64,000 nucleotides of DNA from Beta vulgaris subsp. vulgaris (taxonomy: Eukaryota; Streptophyta; Magnoliopsida; Caryophyllales; Amaranthaceae), in assembly GCF_026745355.1 (NCBI RefSeq), contig NC_079207.1, positions 14,619,317 to 14,683,316 on the forward strand, read 5' to 3'. Under the pieces are notes generated by a model, which was not told the DNA's origin, did not search any database, and saw only the letters and a list, made by a program, of their open reading frames with translations. The translations under genes and the position numbers were made by a program. This document shows, piece after piece, positions 11,284 through 24,330 of the stretch. Each line of letters begins with the position of its first letter. Within the stretch, counting starts at the first letter, position 1.

Positions 11284-13348
11284 TTGGGAATTGGGGATAC
11301 TCTTTCCGTGTTATTCCTAGTCTAAAGTTGGTTAATTTAAGCTATTTTTATTCAACTTATTTTGACTTACTTCCAAAAGAATAAGTTAAAATAATTTATT
11401 AGAATGATTCAATGATATCTACAGAAATATATATATCTATTAAAAGGCGCTCCTAGACAAGGAACGAAGTCACATGGCGCTCTCCCTAAGGGCGTCTTAC
11501 TCTATGTAATTCATGTACAATAAAAGAATATTAGAAATTTCATAGTATAATGTTTGATCCCAAAATTTTAAGATCATAGATTAAAGTTTTAACCACTAGA
11601 CCAAGTAATATCAAGTGTTATCAATTTACAGTACAATATTAATAAATAAAAATTTTCTTACCTGAAACATAACCCAAACCTAAATAGTTTAGAATTATTA
11701 ATACCTTAGGAGTTAGGATTATATATAAAAGCCCTCTAGACATTAGAATGTTACTCTTTACGTGTTGAAAATATGTTAAAATCAATTCCATTACATTTTC
11801 ACATAAACATTGTATTTATATTTCAGTAAAATATATAATTATTAGTAGCATTATGTATATGGTAGTCAAGATTGTGTTGCATGATGGTCTTTGCATTTAG
11901 GTTGACTAATCAACTCTCAATGCACCTTCAAAAGAAATCAACTAATAAACTAGAAGATGTACATGAATGAACTCTCTTTACTAATAACTTACAAATTTCA
12001 TTCACAATCTTGATCAATATTTATATATGTGGTTCATTAGTTTAAAAATATATTCTTTTTTCAAAAATATTTTTGAATTCTCAAATGAATATTGCACAAG
12101 TTACAATACTAATATTAAATTATATTTTCATTTACAAATCTCAAACAATATACGTGATGGTGGTAAAAGTGACAGTGTAAAGGCCATTTCAATGAACAAC
12201 AAATGATAATGATAAGTCATTGATGAATTACGATTGAAGAAGTTCTTCAACAAACAATGTTTCGTTCACAATAAACCACATTTGATTATCACAATTCACA
12301 ATACTATAATTCAATCCAAGCTCATTTTCATGTACCCCTAATGGCTAATTATGAACTTCGTCGATAAATCTCAAAGTAAGCTTGATTATCCCAAATACAT
12401 CATATAATCTGCCTACAGGTACGAGACAGTAATCTATTTTAGTTATTATAGAATTAGATACAAGAAAGCTTGTGGACCTGCGCTGTCTTAGTACTCGTGA
12501 AAGCCACATCGCTTTCCTTCGAAAGCAAATGCCAAGAAATTTCACGTAATTTGTTTTACTTTTCTTACAATTTTGTCCATTTTATCTATCATCGATGGTG
12601 TAAATTATACTATTTATTCGTATTGACAGTGATCCTACATCGAATTTCTAGCAATTTCATTGGTTGGCTTATTAGAACTTTAAAGTAACAGCCACTTTAT
12701 ACATTTGCATAATATGGCTTATATAGTTATATTGATACAGCATGTTTTGAGGGGAACAATTCCACCGCAAGGGTAAAAGAAAAACTTACCCATGAAACCT
12801 GCATATATCTAGGCCTTCAGAAAACCAGAACCTGATAACTTTTGGGTGGACTATTTTGCAGTATTTGAGAAAATTAACTCCAAAGTTCATTATAGTACTA
12901 ATGATGTACTACAGCTCCCTCTTCCCTTTTGCACATAATGCACAAAGCTGTCAAAGCAATAGCTGGGTGCAGTCCACCAAATGCACTACAAATGCCATAA
13001 ACAGCCACGGTCTTTTCAAAGGCAAATAGAATTACAAGCCAGAACAAGCACTCTAACAGAGTAACAACCCCCTCCCCACCCCTCTCCTCTCCTCTTCTCT
13101 TACCCAGAAGAGCGAAAAAAGCAGGACAATGAAACCAGTACTACTGAAACACAAAAGATTCTTACCTAAACAAGTAACATTACAATACCTCCCTAGGAGC
13201 AAAAAGGGCCCAACTCTGACCATTGCAGGTAATAACCCCGACGGAGCTCAAACTTCCTGTGATTTAAATAAAGAACTGCCAAGGAAATAATCACCCAAAA
13301 CCTTCTGTCTCTATTGGGTTCAAGAGCTCTCTTTAGTCTTCACCTTCT
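11284..13348. other. intergenic and U1-70K 3' flank; one Helitron-like terminus
   Basis: No gene is visible. At about 11436 the sequence TCTATTAAAAGGCGCTCC, followed by CACATGGCGCTCTCC, resembles the start of plant Helitrons and is similar to 47955-48025. No matching 3' hairpin-CTRR end was located. The last few hundred bases (about 12900-13348) probably include the U1-70K 3' untranslated region. Confidence 0.4.
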
Positions 13349-16300
13349 TCAGGCATCTCGATCGTAACTGTAGTCATCTTCTTCCATATGATTGTAACGG
13401 TCATTATCCCCAAGAGCATCTTTGTTATCATATTGTCCCCGCCCTTGGTGATGCCCATAATGGTCATAACTCTTATCATCAGGTTCAGTTTCAGAACGCT
13501 TGTGCTCATGATCATCCTCATACCATCCTCGTTCCTCATCTGCTCCAGCATGATCATAACCTCGTTCTCTCTCACCATGCCTGCCACGATCATGTTTAGC
13601 TTCTGCGTGATCATAGTCATAATCCCTATCACGGGAATGCCCACGATCATGGTCTGTTTCCCCAGCTTCATAGTCACGGTCCCTATCTCGGTGCCTGTCA
13701 CGAGAACGCCCATGATCCCTTTCTCTATCATGCTCACGACCACGATCCTTACCTCTATCGCGATCACGTGTACGATCACGGTCACGATCGCGATCACGAC
13801 CTCTGTCCCTCTCCTTGTCTCTAGTTCTATCACGATCTCTGTGATGCCTATCCTCCTTGTGATCGCGGTCTCTTGGCCTTTCATGGGATCGCTCACGAGA
13901 TTTTTCTCGTTCCTTTTCTCTCTCCCTGCCCCTTTCTCTAGATTTTTCTCTATCTCTGGAATATTAAAGATTCAAATTCATCAACATAGAGCGGATTAAA
14001 GTTCAATAGCAATATGATAAATGATAAGTAGCAATTGTGAGCAAACTCCTTGCATTTCCAAACAAAAAGAAGTATCATGGTGCCATCATATTTGCAAGTT
14101 GAGCATGAAGAACAATTCACTAGCAAATTCCTCTCATGCTCATGGTCCATCTTCCAGTCACAGAGCATCACCATCACATGATCAAATCTTTTAAGCAAAT
14201 ATTGCATTTTGCTAAAGCTATTAAGCCACGAAAGAGGGCAACAACATCAGAGAGAGAACTAATTGCATCATACCTATCCTCTCGTATCTTGGGCTCTTCC
14301 GATCGAGATGGCCCTCCTGCAGGAGGCTCCCTGAGACAAAAAAAAAAGGGGGGGAGTTTTAACCGCCAAATTAATATTAATAAAGCAAAAAGTAAACAAG
14401 GAAGAGTTAACGAAGCAAGCACAACAGCATGAGACATCCTTACCAACAAAGAAATCTATGAATAATTCTTCACAATATCACTAGAGGACACAAGTCAACT
14501 AGTAACACCAGTCACATTATGCTGGTCTTTCTAGTGCACTAGTCATATAAATCAAGGAGCAACAAGTAACGACATACAAAATTCATCCAAAACACGGATA
14601 CTTAACACCTAAATATGGCCACGAACTAGTAACTGATCTCAAAAGCAAAGCCTAAAACCTTACAAAGACAGGTTGAACTTTAAACTATACGCAAGCATAA
14701 AATCCCTTCCACAACTTTCATCTAGCTCCTCTCTTGAGCATATCCCTTATGTCCATAGAAGGAAAATGAAAATGCACTTCCAAGGTGGAAAAACTAAAGA
14801 AAGACCCTATAAACCCTCACTTTAGAAAATCTTGAGACTGATTTCCACGTGAGGTACTACAAAATAAACATTTCCCTGTCATCTATAATGAAGCATCAGC
14901 ATCTTTTGAGTTGATACATAGGTACACGCACTCCCACAGTAATAGCTTAACAAGGTCATTTACCTTGTAGAATGCCTCTGATTGACATCTTCACCTCCCA
15001 CTCTAGTTGTTCCTAATCCGCCACCCAGCCTGCGAGGCCGCCAGTTGGGAACAGTTCTTCCACGCTCGACATCTACCAGAACCCTCCTTCCATCAATTTT
15101 CCTTCCATCAGCTTGCTTGTATGCAGCTGTCAGATAATAGAACATGTAAGATAAGAGAATATGAATGGTAGATATAATCAATTCCATTAGACTGCATCAT
15201 GACAGACAAACCTTTCATGTCCCTTGTATGAGCATATTCTATGAAAGCATAGCCTTTTGGTTTGTTTGTCTCTTTGTCATAGACCATTTTGACCTGAAAC
15301 ACAATAGAGATAAAAAATTACAGGAACGAGAAAATAACAAAGACAAGAAACATCAAAAGAAACTTAAGTCATTTTCTTAGCATCTAAAGCAGCATAGCTA
15401 AGAATCTACAAGAAGTAAAGTCCTCAAAGGCACGGCAGAGGGCATAAAGGCCTTGTGCCTTACTAACCGCGCTCACCTTTAATCAATAAAGCTCCACAAG
15501 TGAGACGGACTGCCATCGTTAGAGTAGTAGGAACACTGATGTAAATGGCCAATTTACCAGGCCCTTGAACCAACTAATCCCCTTACCAGGGAGAATTATA
15601 GTAAAAGCTAGTCCCCTTACCAGGGAAAATTTGAAAATAAGTGCTTAGAATTAAATATACCAGGATCCTTTCTTGACAGCTGATAGGTTTCGGTTGGCCT
15701 TTGTATGAGAAAAAAGAGCTCAGTAAAGCATTAAATGTAGTGAAATTAAAATGAAAGGAGAAGAAACTTATACTCCCGACATTTTTACCGAGTGCAGCTA
15801 AAGGTGTAGGAGCTGTCTTCTTTTGTAGCTTGAAAAAAGAAAGTCACAAAGGCACAAGATATCGGCTCTTCTCAACTTACTATTTCAGCTTCGCCGTGGA
15901 GGATGAAGTAACAGCTTTTAATTCATAAGTGAACATAAAAATAGAAAAATGGATTACCATATGGTTGATATTCATACCATCTCTTCATGGACTTTGCTTA
16001 AAACCATGGAGCTTCATACTCAGGTAGTGTCTCATACCTAGGAACTAGAACTGAAGGCAAATAACTACCTTCAAGAAACCACCCATGTCTAAGGCAATCA
16101 AACACTGTGTCAAAGCATATGCAAGACAGACCTATTGTTATAAAGGTGGACAACCAATGGTATTTTTGCTATAGGTTCCAGAAAAAATGAAACGCTCCTT
16201 AAGCACCGGACAGCTTACTATTTCAGCTTTGCCATCAAGGACCAGCAACCATTTACAATAAAAAACATATAAATTATGAACTATCTGGCAAGAAATTTGA

Positions 16301-19300
16301 AATTACAAGCAAACTTAAATTAAATTGCACTTAGAACATAAAACAATACTTAATTCCCCTCTCACAGCTTTGTAAATTAGAAACAGAGATGTCAGATAAG
16401 TTTCAACTACAAGGGCCAATTTCCATTTGATACATGTCACATACTTCATACATGTGTGATACTAGATAAATATTGAAGAACATTACCCAACCTAACATTT
16501 CACGTAATGCAGAATGCCATTGTTCAGGAAAGTAAATCAGAAGGAAAGCTGGCAAAAAATATTATCTGCTAACATTATCTCAAACAATATTTTCAGATAG
16601 TCCCACCTCACCGGCATAAGCACCTCAAAACTAGAATGAATCCTGAACCAAAACTTTGCTGAGAGCCTGAGAGCATTACAATATTTGTTTATTCCCATTA
16701 TTAGCAGCATAGATTTTGGATAACCACTAACAAGGCGGAATTTTCCAGCACAAATTACACTACTTACTATTATTTATATGTGCACAAAGCTTCAAAAGTT
16801 ATTTTAGCATTGTTTAATACACACATTCCTTCCTCTTTATCTTGAATTGAAGCTTTACATATTGAGTGTGTAGCACAAAAAGATAGGGATCATTGCAAGG
16901 CATTACCTGTTTAAAAGTTAAACCTCAAAAGAAAAACCAACATCCACCACTAGGCTGGAGAGATACTAATCCAATTAATTTTTTAGTTGCAATAAAACAA
17001 ATAAAGTAAATGAAATACTTAATTAGCAATAATGCGAAAAATACATTTTTCATAAAACCAAGATTGGTTGTAAAAATTTAAAACCAGATTGGAAGATATT
17101 TCAATAAAAAGATTTAAGAAGTTCTGAAACGGCCACAAGAAGAGAGGTGGTGGAGGAGCGGTCATAAACACATGTAACCTCTTACCGAAGATAAAACGCA
17201 ATAACCTGATCCCCGAGGGGAATGGTTACAGTACCTACCCGCTTTATGGCCCCATAGGTTTCAAACTCCCTTTTCAGCCTGCTCTCTGAGGTCTCATAAC
17301 TCTGCAAGCAAGCAAGCATAAGAACTACTTAGTTCAAATTTTTCGCATACAAACTATAGCCTATAATAACCCCTCATGAAAAGAAAATGCAATATTTTGA
17401 AACAAGCACAAAATAAATAAACGAAAATTAGCTGTAAACACAAGGCATAAGCTAAGTTTCAATTCCACACAAAAACCTCAATGCAGTAGAACATGCCACT
17501 TCGATCTTCAAAACATTAATGTGAGAATATAAATGAAAGATAAGTGTAAGCAGATTACTGGACAAAAAATTTAAAACACTACATGTATCCCGAAGAGTTC
17601 AACCATTTAGTAGCTTGTGATTCACATTAAATTCAAAATCTTCTCCAAAAGATGGACAGATATGAGAACTAGACGTGCGAAAATAGATTAAATCCTGCAG
17701 GGAGGGATCTGGTTGTTACAAAAGTCACCAGCAGTTCACGATCAGCTGGTTTATGATATAAAGACAAGGTGATATCACCACATGAACAGAGAGGGGGGGG
17801 GGTGATTGTCTAAGGGTAACGGAGAGAGAGAGAGACAGGCGGACAATAAGGGTTCAAAGTATTGTGGGCTGCGCTTTTTGTAGAATATAGTATATCTAGA
17901 AAATTACAAACATTGAATAGTTTAATAAAAATAAAATAACGTTTCTAGATTTTAATCAACGTTCCTGTGTTTCCTAAATCATTGGGAGATTAGCTTTCCA
18001 TTTCAATGCTTCATTTACTATAATTCTTGCAAGGTTTCATGATGATGGTGACCCGACAAAACAGTTCAGTGGATGATAAGTCTTACCAGCCTAGCAACAA
18101 ACAGAGTCTTGTACGGGTCTTCAGTTGCACTTTGGTTACTCTGTGGATCATCTGCAGCACAGAAGTATGTCAAATTTTTATAAGATAATACACACATTCA
18201 AAATATTGTACAGAAAAAGAAAGGGTATCACATTTCTCTAGCTCTTCTGCAGCCTTTGCAGCACCCTTCTCCAATCGCAATTCGTGAATTCTGGCCCTTC
18301 TTTGTGACTGCTCATGAAAAACAAAATAGAGAAGCTAAAAAATCTAGCACACAAAGTCTACATATACAAACACAAATTGTTCCATCCACTCAAAGAAGAA
18401 AATCACCAGTTTATATAATGCTCAGTCACTCAAAATGTTCATGGAAACAAGATCAACAAGGCATCAGAAAGGCAATAAGGCATAGCATTCAAATCCATAC
18501 ACAATTTATATAATATGCTGAGTACCTAACAGAAAACCATAATTTCACGGAATAGAATAGCTATGATTGAAAATGGGTATACTTGAACACTCTTAGATAC
18601 TCACTTTGTCCCTAATAGTTTGCCCCATTGAGAATTGATTACATCTTCTATTTTTAGTTGAGTAGAGTTCATAAAAGACACTATAGTGGCATCAAATAGA
18701 GTGAACGTGAGAGTTAAGTAGTGGTCTCAATGGCAATTTGTAGTATGAGGCACTCTTTTTGTGATGTCTCCATCTAACCCCAATCGTTTGCTCCATTGAG
18801 CATTGCTTACATTTCAAAATTATGGTTGAGTGGAGAATATGAAAGACGACATGGTAAGACCAAATTGAATGGATGTGCGACAATACAGTACTCATCCCAT
18901 GGCCATTTGTACTTTTAGGGATATCCAAACAAAATTGGGGAAAGCAAAAGGGTGTGGAGTGACTAGTATGAATTCCTCCTATCTCGGGAACGGTAAATGC
19001 ACGGGTAAAAATTGACATCTGACTAGATGAGCAGGAAGCAAAAGGGTCAAATTTCCCTGGCTTTTACATGTGGTAAGAACGTAAAAAATCTCCTCTACAA
19101 CACCTAATCTCAACAATGTGCACATACTTTTCAATCTTAACAGAACTTTGCACCAAGAGAGGAAAATCCTAAATTTGTTTAAAAAAGCTGCGTAGACTAC
19201 ACGAATAAATAGTCCATGTTACATAGAATTAAAATGATAGTAGCTATCCCCTCAAAAAAAAAAATTATAGTAGCTATCATAAATGAAAATATGACATTAA

Positions 19301-20526
19301 GACCCCATGAGAACAAGCTATAATAGCTAAATAACCAAGAAAATCTATTAATCAACAAGGGCATGAAACTCAAGCAGTTCCTCCATTCAGCTTTATATGT
19401 CTAACTACTATTCATTATTTAAAAAAAAAACCAAGTGAAGTACAATGATAGATCATGCATCAAACACAATCACTAAGGAAAATACACAATGAGACGGATG
19501 TAGCATGTCTAAAATTCATATGAAATCCAAATTTGAAAACAATGAAATCCAAATGTGAAAGCATGTTTTTTACCCTTTTTTTCCCAAGAATAGAAAGCTA
19601 CAAAAGCATTCAATCCTTAAGAATATTTATGGTGAACTGCAAACATCAAAACGAACCAAGCCATAGCATTTTATTAGATTAAACAAACACATGGATAACC
19701 TAACAATCGCATGGATATCTATATCGTCATAATAAGAGACCAGCTAATAAACGAGTTAAACCACAACTATGTAAAATTCTAAAACATCGACTACCAGCAC
19801 GATACCAAAAAGAAACCAGAGCAATACCGGAGTTTCAGCTTCTTTGACAGGTGGGGCATACTCAGGATCCCCAGGCTCAGCAAAAAGATTCGCATATTGC
19901 GCCATTCCTTCATTGGGTAGTAATTATTGATGGTATTAGAAAACGAAATCGAATTCAAGCTCGGCAATAAAAATACATCTAAAACTAACAAATGCAGTGA
20001 AAGAAGCAAAGAAACATTTCTCACCCATATAAGGAGGGCATTTCCTCTTCTCAGGAGGCGGCTTATACTCCAGCGGAGGTCGAGGCTCGAAAAGCTTCAG
20101 CAAATTGGGCGTCAGACCAGTCGGATGAGATTGTCCAATCTGTGATCAATATTTTCACACAATTCATTTAATAAAATCACACAATTTCAAAAAATCAATA
20201 CACCTCAACACTGCTTAATCAAGCACTAATCCCCATCACCCCGCACCCAAGTAACACAATAACACTGCAATCATTAGCTATAATTAGATCATTACCAGCT
20301 CCCTAAATCACATTACCGAAACCCTAACTCAACACTATACATATGTATGATAATCGACACTATCAGATAAACCCTAAATAAAACATCACCAGAATCGAGA
20401 TCAATCATCAAAATTAACAAATCCTACCATCTTAAGCTGAAGAACATTAGCGCGATTCTGGGCTTTTGTGCGACCCTGAACGGCGGCGTTTTGGTTGCGC
20501 AGGAAGGCGTCATTTTGGTCCGTCAT
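13349..20526 (-). CDS. U1-70K: U1 small nuclear ribonucleoprotein 70 kDa (U1-70K), 10 exons, 468 aa
   Basis: Core protein of the U1 snRNP: it binds stem-loop I of U1 RNA in the nucleus and takes part in 5' splice-site recognition with SR proteins. Exons: 20526-20428, 20139-20025, 19907-19828, 18307-18232, 18151-18087, 17301-17239, 15293-15212, 15126-14964, 14330-14274, 13955-13349. All introns are GT-AG and the frame is open to TGA at 13351-13349. The N-terminal region starts [17 protein letters not shown]. The RRM has RNP2 LFVARL at residues 140-145 and RNP1 KGYAFIEY at 179-186, followed by the conserved [20 protein letters not shown]. From about residue 255 the protein is arginine-aspartate/serine rich and ends [12 protein letters not shown]. 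Ten exons with a very long sixth intron (1945 bp) splitting the RRM match the known Arabidopsis gene structure. Confidence 0.97.
15294..17238 (-). other. U1-70K: long intron 6 of U1-70K, candidate regulated retained intron
   Basis: This 1945-bp intron splits the RRM between RNP2 and RNP1. In Arabidopsis U1-70K the sixth intron is known to be retained in an alternative transcript. Here, read-through from exon 6 adds 18 codons and stops at TAA 17184-17182, giving a protein of 184 residues without RNP1 or the RD-rich tail. A second 5' splice-site-like GTAAGA overlaps that stop. No transposon boundary was recognised inside. Confidence 0.6.
18600..19010. repeat. degenerate MITE-like duplication in U1-70K intron 3
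   Basis: The sequence ACTCACTTTGTCCC followed by TAGTTTGCCCCATTGAG resembles a Stowaway left end, and a similar segment (CCCCAATCGTTTGCTCCATT) recurs about 168 bp further right. No matching right end with TA was found, so this is at best an old, decayed tandem insertion. Confidence 0.3.
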
Positions 20527-20548
20527 ATCGCCGGAAATCTCGAAAATC

Positions 20549-20562
20549 TAGGGTTAGGGTTT
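20549..20562 (-). promoter_or_regulatory. telo-box in the U1-70K 5' leader
   Basis: The minus strand reads AAACCCTAACCCTA, 23 bases upstream of the U1-70K ATG. AAACCCTAA telo-boxes are common near the transcription start of plant genes for the translation and RNA machinery, so it fits this gene. Further AAACCCTAA-like words occur in intron 1. Confidence 0.55.
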
Positions 20563-20753
20563 GAATTTTTTTATTCTTATTTTTCGGTTTTTCTTTCAGA
20601 AAAAGGAGATCAGATTGGGGGAGAAAGAAAAATATGCATCAGATTTGGAAGTGCAAAATTAGTAGACAGAAAATCGATGAAAAGAACGGCCGTGAAAAAA
20701 CGCGAGAAAAAGAAAAAAAGAAAGAAAGAAAGAAAGAGGGTTTTAGGCTGGCG

Positions 20754-20761
20754 CTTTTATA
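20754..20761 (-). promoter_or_regulatory. candidate TATA box of U1-70K
   Basis: The minus strand reads TATAAAAG 228 bp upstream of the ATG. Between it and the gene lies a pyrimidine-rich leader on the coding strand (a CTTT-type microsatellite around 20703-20738), typical of plant 5' untranslated regions. Confidence 0.45.
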
Positions 20762-20936
20762 CAATGTGAAGTATTCGTATTTTAATTTTTAGTACCTGAT
20801 CAATTTCCGGTCGTTTTTTTAAAGTCCGCTTGTGAGTCGGTTTTGGGGATTCAGAAGTTGGCAAATTTGGCCCGGACTCGTGGGCCCAAATTTTGAAAGA
20901 TTAGATCCTTTCATCATTTTCCAATTACCAAATTTA

Positions 20937-21608
20937 AGCTCCGTTTGATAGGGCGTAAAATATTTTCAGGGAGCGTTTGGTATGATTAATGGAAACGGAA
21001 TGGAAAGGATTTGGATAAGGAGGGAAAATGAAAATAATGATTGTTACCTTTACTAGTTGTTTGGTATCCTAGTGGAATAGAAACAATTAAGAAGTTTATG
21101 ATTGAGGAAGGAAACGTGATTTGTTTCCACTAATTTGATAATGGTAACAAATGGAGGGATTGTGAATCCCTCCGTAAACGGTATTTGTTACTTAACACTC
21201 ATACCAAACAATTAGAAATGGAAACGCTTAATTAAATCCGTTTCCTACATCAAATTTTTCTATACCAAACACCCTCTCAGTGTAAAATGATTTTCATGGA
21301 AAATAATTTATAATGGAAAACACAGTTCCAAAATTAGTTTTCCGTTGTTTGGTTTCATGTAAGGAAAATGATGAAATGAGAGGAAAATGAAAAGGAAAGT
21401 AAGGAGGTAGTGAGAAAAGTATACAAGAGAGATAAGGAAAATAGTTTTTCCTTCATTTTGAAAGGAAAATGATTTTCCATCATTGGGAGAGTAATTTTAC
21501 CCCAAGGGAAAATGGTTTTACACTCTTTTGCCAACCAAACAATGTAAAATTGAAAATGGAGAAAAACAATTTTTCGAGAAAACGTTTTACGCCCTACCAA
21601 ACGGAGCC
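20937..21608. mobile_element. Harbinger/Tourist-like MITE (outer), interrupted by a second MITE
   Basis: Terminal inverted repeats AGCTCCGTTTGATAGGGCG and CGCCCTACCAAACGGAGCC are flanked by TTA (20934-20936 and 21609-21611). Without the 308-bp inner element and its duplicated TCA, the outer element is about 361 bp. Its GGAAAATGATTTTCC-type motifs occur in both orientations. It lies just upstream of the U1-70K promoter. Confidence 0.88.
20969..21276. mobile_element. MITE (inner) nested in the outer MITE, TCA duplication
   Basis: Terminal inverted repeats GGGAGCGTTTGGTAT and ATACCAAACACCCTC are flanked by TCA (20966-20968 and 21277-21279). Length is 308 bp, non-coding, rich in GGAAACG motifs. 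The similar terminal GTTTGG suggests the same superfamily as its host and the copy at 10268-10576. It must be younger than the outer element. Confidence 0.88.
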
Positions 21609-21611
21609 TTA

Positions 21612-22255
21612 ATGTCATACTTGTTTTATCTAATTATTACTGAATTAAATTTATTATTGTTGAATTAAAATACTTTTATGTAATTGAATTCAGGCCTAGA
21701 TCGGGGAGTCGGAACTAATAACAGCTTTTATAAACTCCAAATCCAACTCTTCCAACTCCAAGTTGAACGCAGGAAACTCTACCTACAACCCTCAATTCCG
21801 GAGGTTGGCAGCTCATCAACTACGAGAAAAATGTGATCGCAATCAAGCACATAACATTGAATCTCGTGCAAGACATTCTTTAGCTAAGTCTATAGCAGCT
21901 GATTCAGTAGTGTATGATCTTGTTGAATGCTTTTTTACTTCTACCATGGAGTTCTGGGAATAAATTTCATAAGAGGCATTTTAAGGTGGGGGACAGGGAG
22001 CCCTTACCCTTCCCCCTCTCCTAATGGGACTTGTCCTTGCCTATGTGATCGTGCTTGGTGGATTTATGCGAGATTCGAATCTAATAGACACTTTTTCTTA
22101 CCAATATTCTCGTGGTTTATTGCCTTTCGTATTCCTTTTTTACTTTTTAAAAGAATTGAAGACATGGCGGAAAAAAAAAACTAATAGGCCTAAAGGAACT
22201 TAAGGTGCAATTGATAATTTAAGAGAAAAACGGTAAATAATTGTTGGTTGTTGTT
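21612..22255. other. intergenic, one small open frame of doubtful value
   Basis: A 66-codon open frame at 21763-21963 (plus) has no recognisable motif and no supporting splice or promoter signals. It is probably not a gene. Nothing else could be supported. Confidence 0.4.
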
Positions 22256-22263
22256 GCACCATG

Positions 22264-22453
22264 ACTAGAGGTGAACATAGGCGGGTTGGTTTTGGCCCGA
22301 AATTTTTTTCTGGTCGAACCGAAATTTTGCCTACTTTTCAAATCTAAGTTGCCCGTGGCTCGAAATTTTTGCCCAAAGAATCTGTGGGGTGAAAAATCGT
22401 GCCCAAAATCCAACCATTTTCGAGTTGGACCATGCTCATCTTGATCACCTCTG
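22264..22453. mobile_element. hAT-type MITE, relative of the one at 9427
   Basis: Ends ACTAGAGGTGAACAT and TTGATCACCTCTG form an imperfect inverted repeat closely related to the 9427-9715 element. They are flanked by GCACCATG (22256-22263) and GCACCATC (22454-22461), an 8-bp duplication with one mismatch. The GC-rich blocks of the other copy are degraded here, so this is the older copy. Confidence 0.75.
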
Positions 22454-22461
22454 GCACCATC

Positions 22462-23788
22462 GAACCATGCCATATCACAATCTAAAGAAAGTTCAAGAAC
22501 AATTTTTGCCTTATTTTTCATATCGTAACACTTTGACTTGCACACTTGATAACGCACAACTTTAATCGTTAATATCTCCAATAATTTTGTAAGGAACAAA
22601 GGTGTTTCATTATCAATAGAAACATAGGAAATATATTAGTTTGAAAAAGCTATGTAACTTAATAAAGCCAAGGCCTGTTTTTGGCTGGAAATTGTGATTA
22701 TCATTTTCTTCACTTTAGATGTTAAATTAACGTTAAAACACTGCATATTTAACAATAAACCACAGATAAAAAGGGAAAATGATCCTCCATGCAGCCTTCA
22801 TAATCTCAATTGCCTCTCATTTCTCTTCATCACGTAAACTGCTCATGTTGTCCATGACATGCATCCCATTAATTTACATTACGAGAAGTGTTATCAAGAT
22901 CCTATTTTTCATCGATGGCGCGCGGTAGTTGGATCGAATCGCTACATCATAAGATTCTACAAAATTGGTATCCAACATCTCCATCGATAATATTCTATGT
23001 TTTTCCATTAAAATTTATTGAGCTTAAGTATTCATGTCTATAGCATAAAGTAATAGGTATCAGTTAAAATGACGATTCAAGAGAAAAAAACTTAAGTGAA
23101 ACCTAGCTAGATTACCGTTAAACTTATGTAAAAAAATGATAATTGATTTAGGACTAAACTAGTTGTTGACCTGGACAATACCCGGAGTTTAATCTATATT
23201 TTGTATTACATTTTAATTATTCAATATGGTTAATGTCGTTCTTTTTTTTTTTGATTTTTTATCTAAAGAATGTAATCGATTAATGATAGTTTGTTGTTTA
23301 TGGGTGTTTATTACCGATAACCTACTTATTACGGTACCAAATATGCGAATATCAAAATATGTGGGCACCAAAATATTTGTGGCTAGCTAGAAAAGCAGTC
23401 CATGACTCGAATCTAAATAATTGGGTACATGTAGAAGTGTCATGGCTTTTTATGGAAAAAAATTATTGGAAGAGCTACAAAAGAAGTTACTACTATGAGA
23501 ATAAATTGTTGATACATGTTGATTACAGTGTTTTGGAGTACTACCATGAGTGCCAACTGTCAACTGCGTGCCAACTGTCAACTGGATGCCAACTCTAATC
23601 CTCATTCCTCAAAAGGATATACTACCATTCAACATCCCACTTGCAGATTACATAACAATTAGAATTAATACTTCCATTAACATATTGATTCATCAGATCC
23701 GCTTTTTAAAAATGTTAATTCATCTGATCCAACTTTTCCTATAAAATATTGATTATTCTTAATATTTATCTTTTCTCTCTCCTTTGAA
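22462..23788. other. intergenic, no gene seen
   Basis: AT-rich sequence. A short duplicated word (GCCAACTGTCAACTG) occurs around 23555-23590. No coding region, RNA gene or element boundary could be supported. Confidence 0.5.
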
Positions 23789-24330
23789 AGTCATGTATCA
23801 CCCCGACCTCTAATCATCGTTGTTAAGTTAATTAATCGATTATTAGCAGCGAAACCTAGATAGTCGGCGCGTTACCGCCGTACTTTCCATAAGGAAAATA
23901 CAAGGCGACATAAAATCATAAACTTAAACATCTTATAACATTAAGCATAATATAGATCCAACATTAGTCTTGACTAATAGAAACTTAGTTACTAATCAGA
24001 GTTTTGACATAAACTTAAATAAAAACCATGAGAGTCTAAATCTAGATATTGAGTAAATCCTCACTGCTACGCCATCCCATTATCACCATCGGTACCTAAA
24101 ACATAAAACAAAACGTCGTGAGCCGAGGCTCAGTAACATACTACTCTAACATCGTAAATTCATTTCACATCATTTTATTTATAAACAGGGAGAAGAGAAT
24201 AAGTAAAACCATTTCACAAACATGTCATATCATGTTACATTATCTTCTTTATCATGTTCATCATCATATATCTTTTACTTTGGTAACTTGGCTAGTACAT
24301 CATAACATAGGGGACGTCTCCCATCACATA

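Noticed and set aside
13388..13999. Long open frame on the plus strand opposite U1-70K exon 10
   Set aside because: It is the antisense shadow of the repetitive RD/RS-coding exon; its Ile/Val/Thr-rich product has no domain and the minus-strand gene is certain.
21763..21963. 66-codon open frame as a small gene
   Set aside because: No motif, no splice or promoter support, and its length is within chance expectation.
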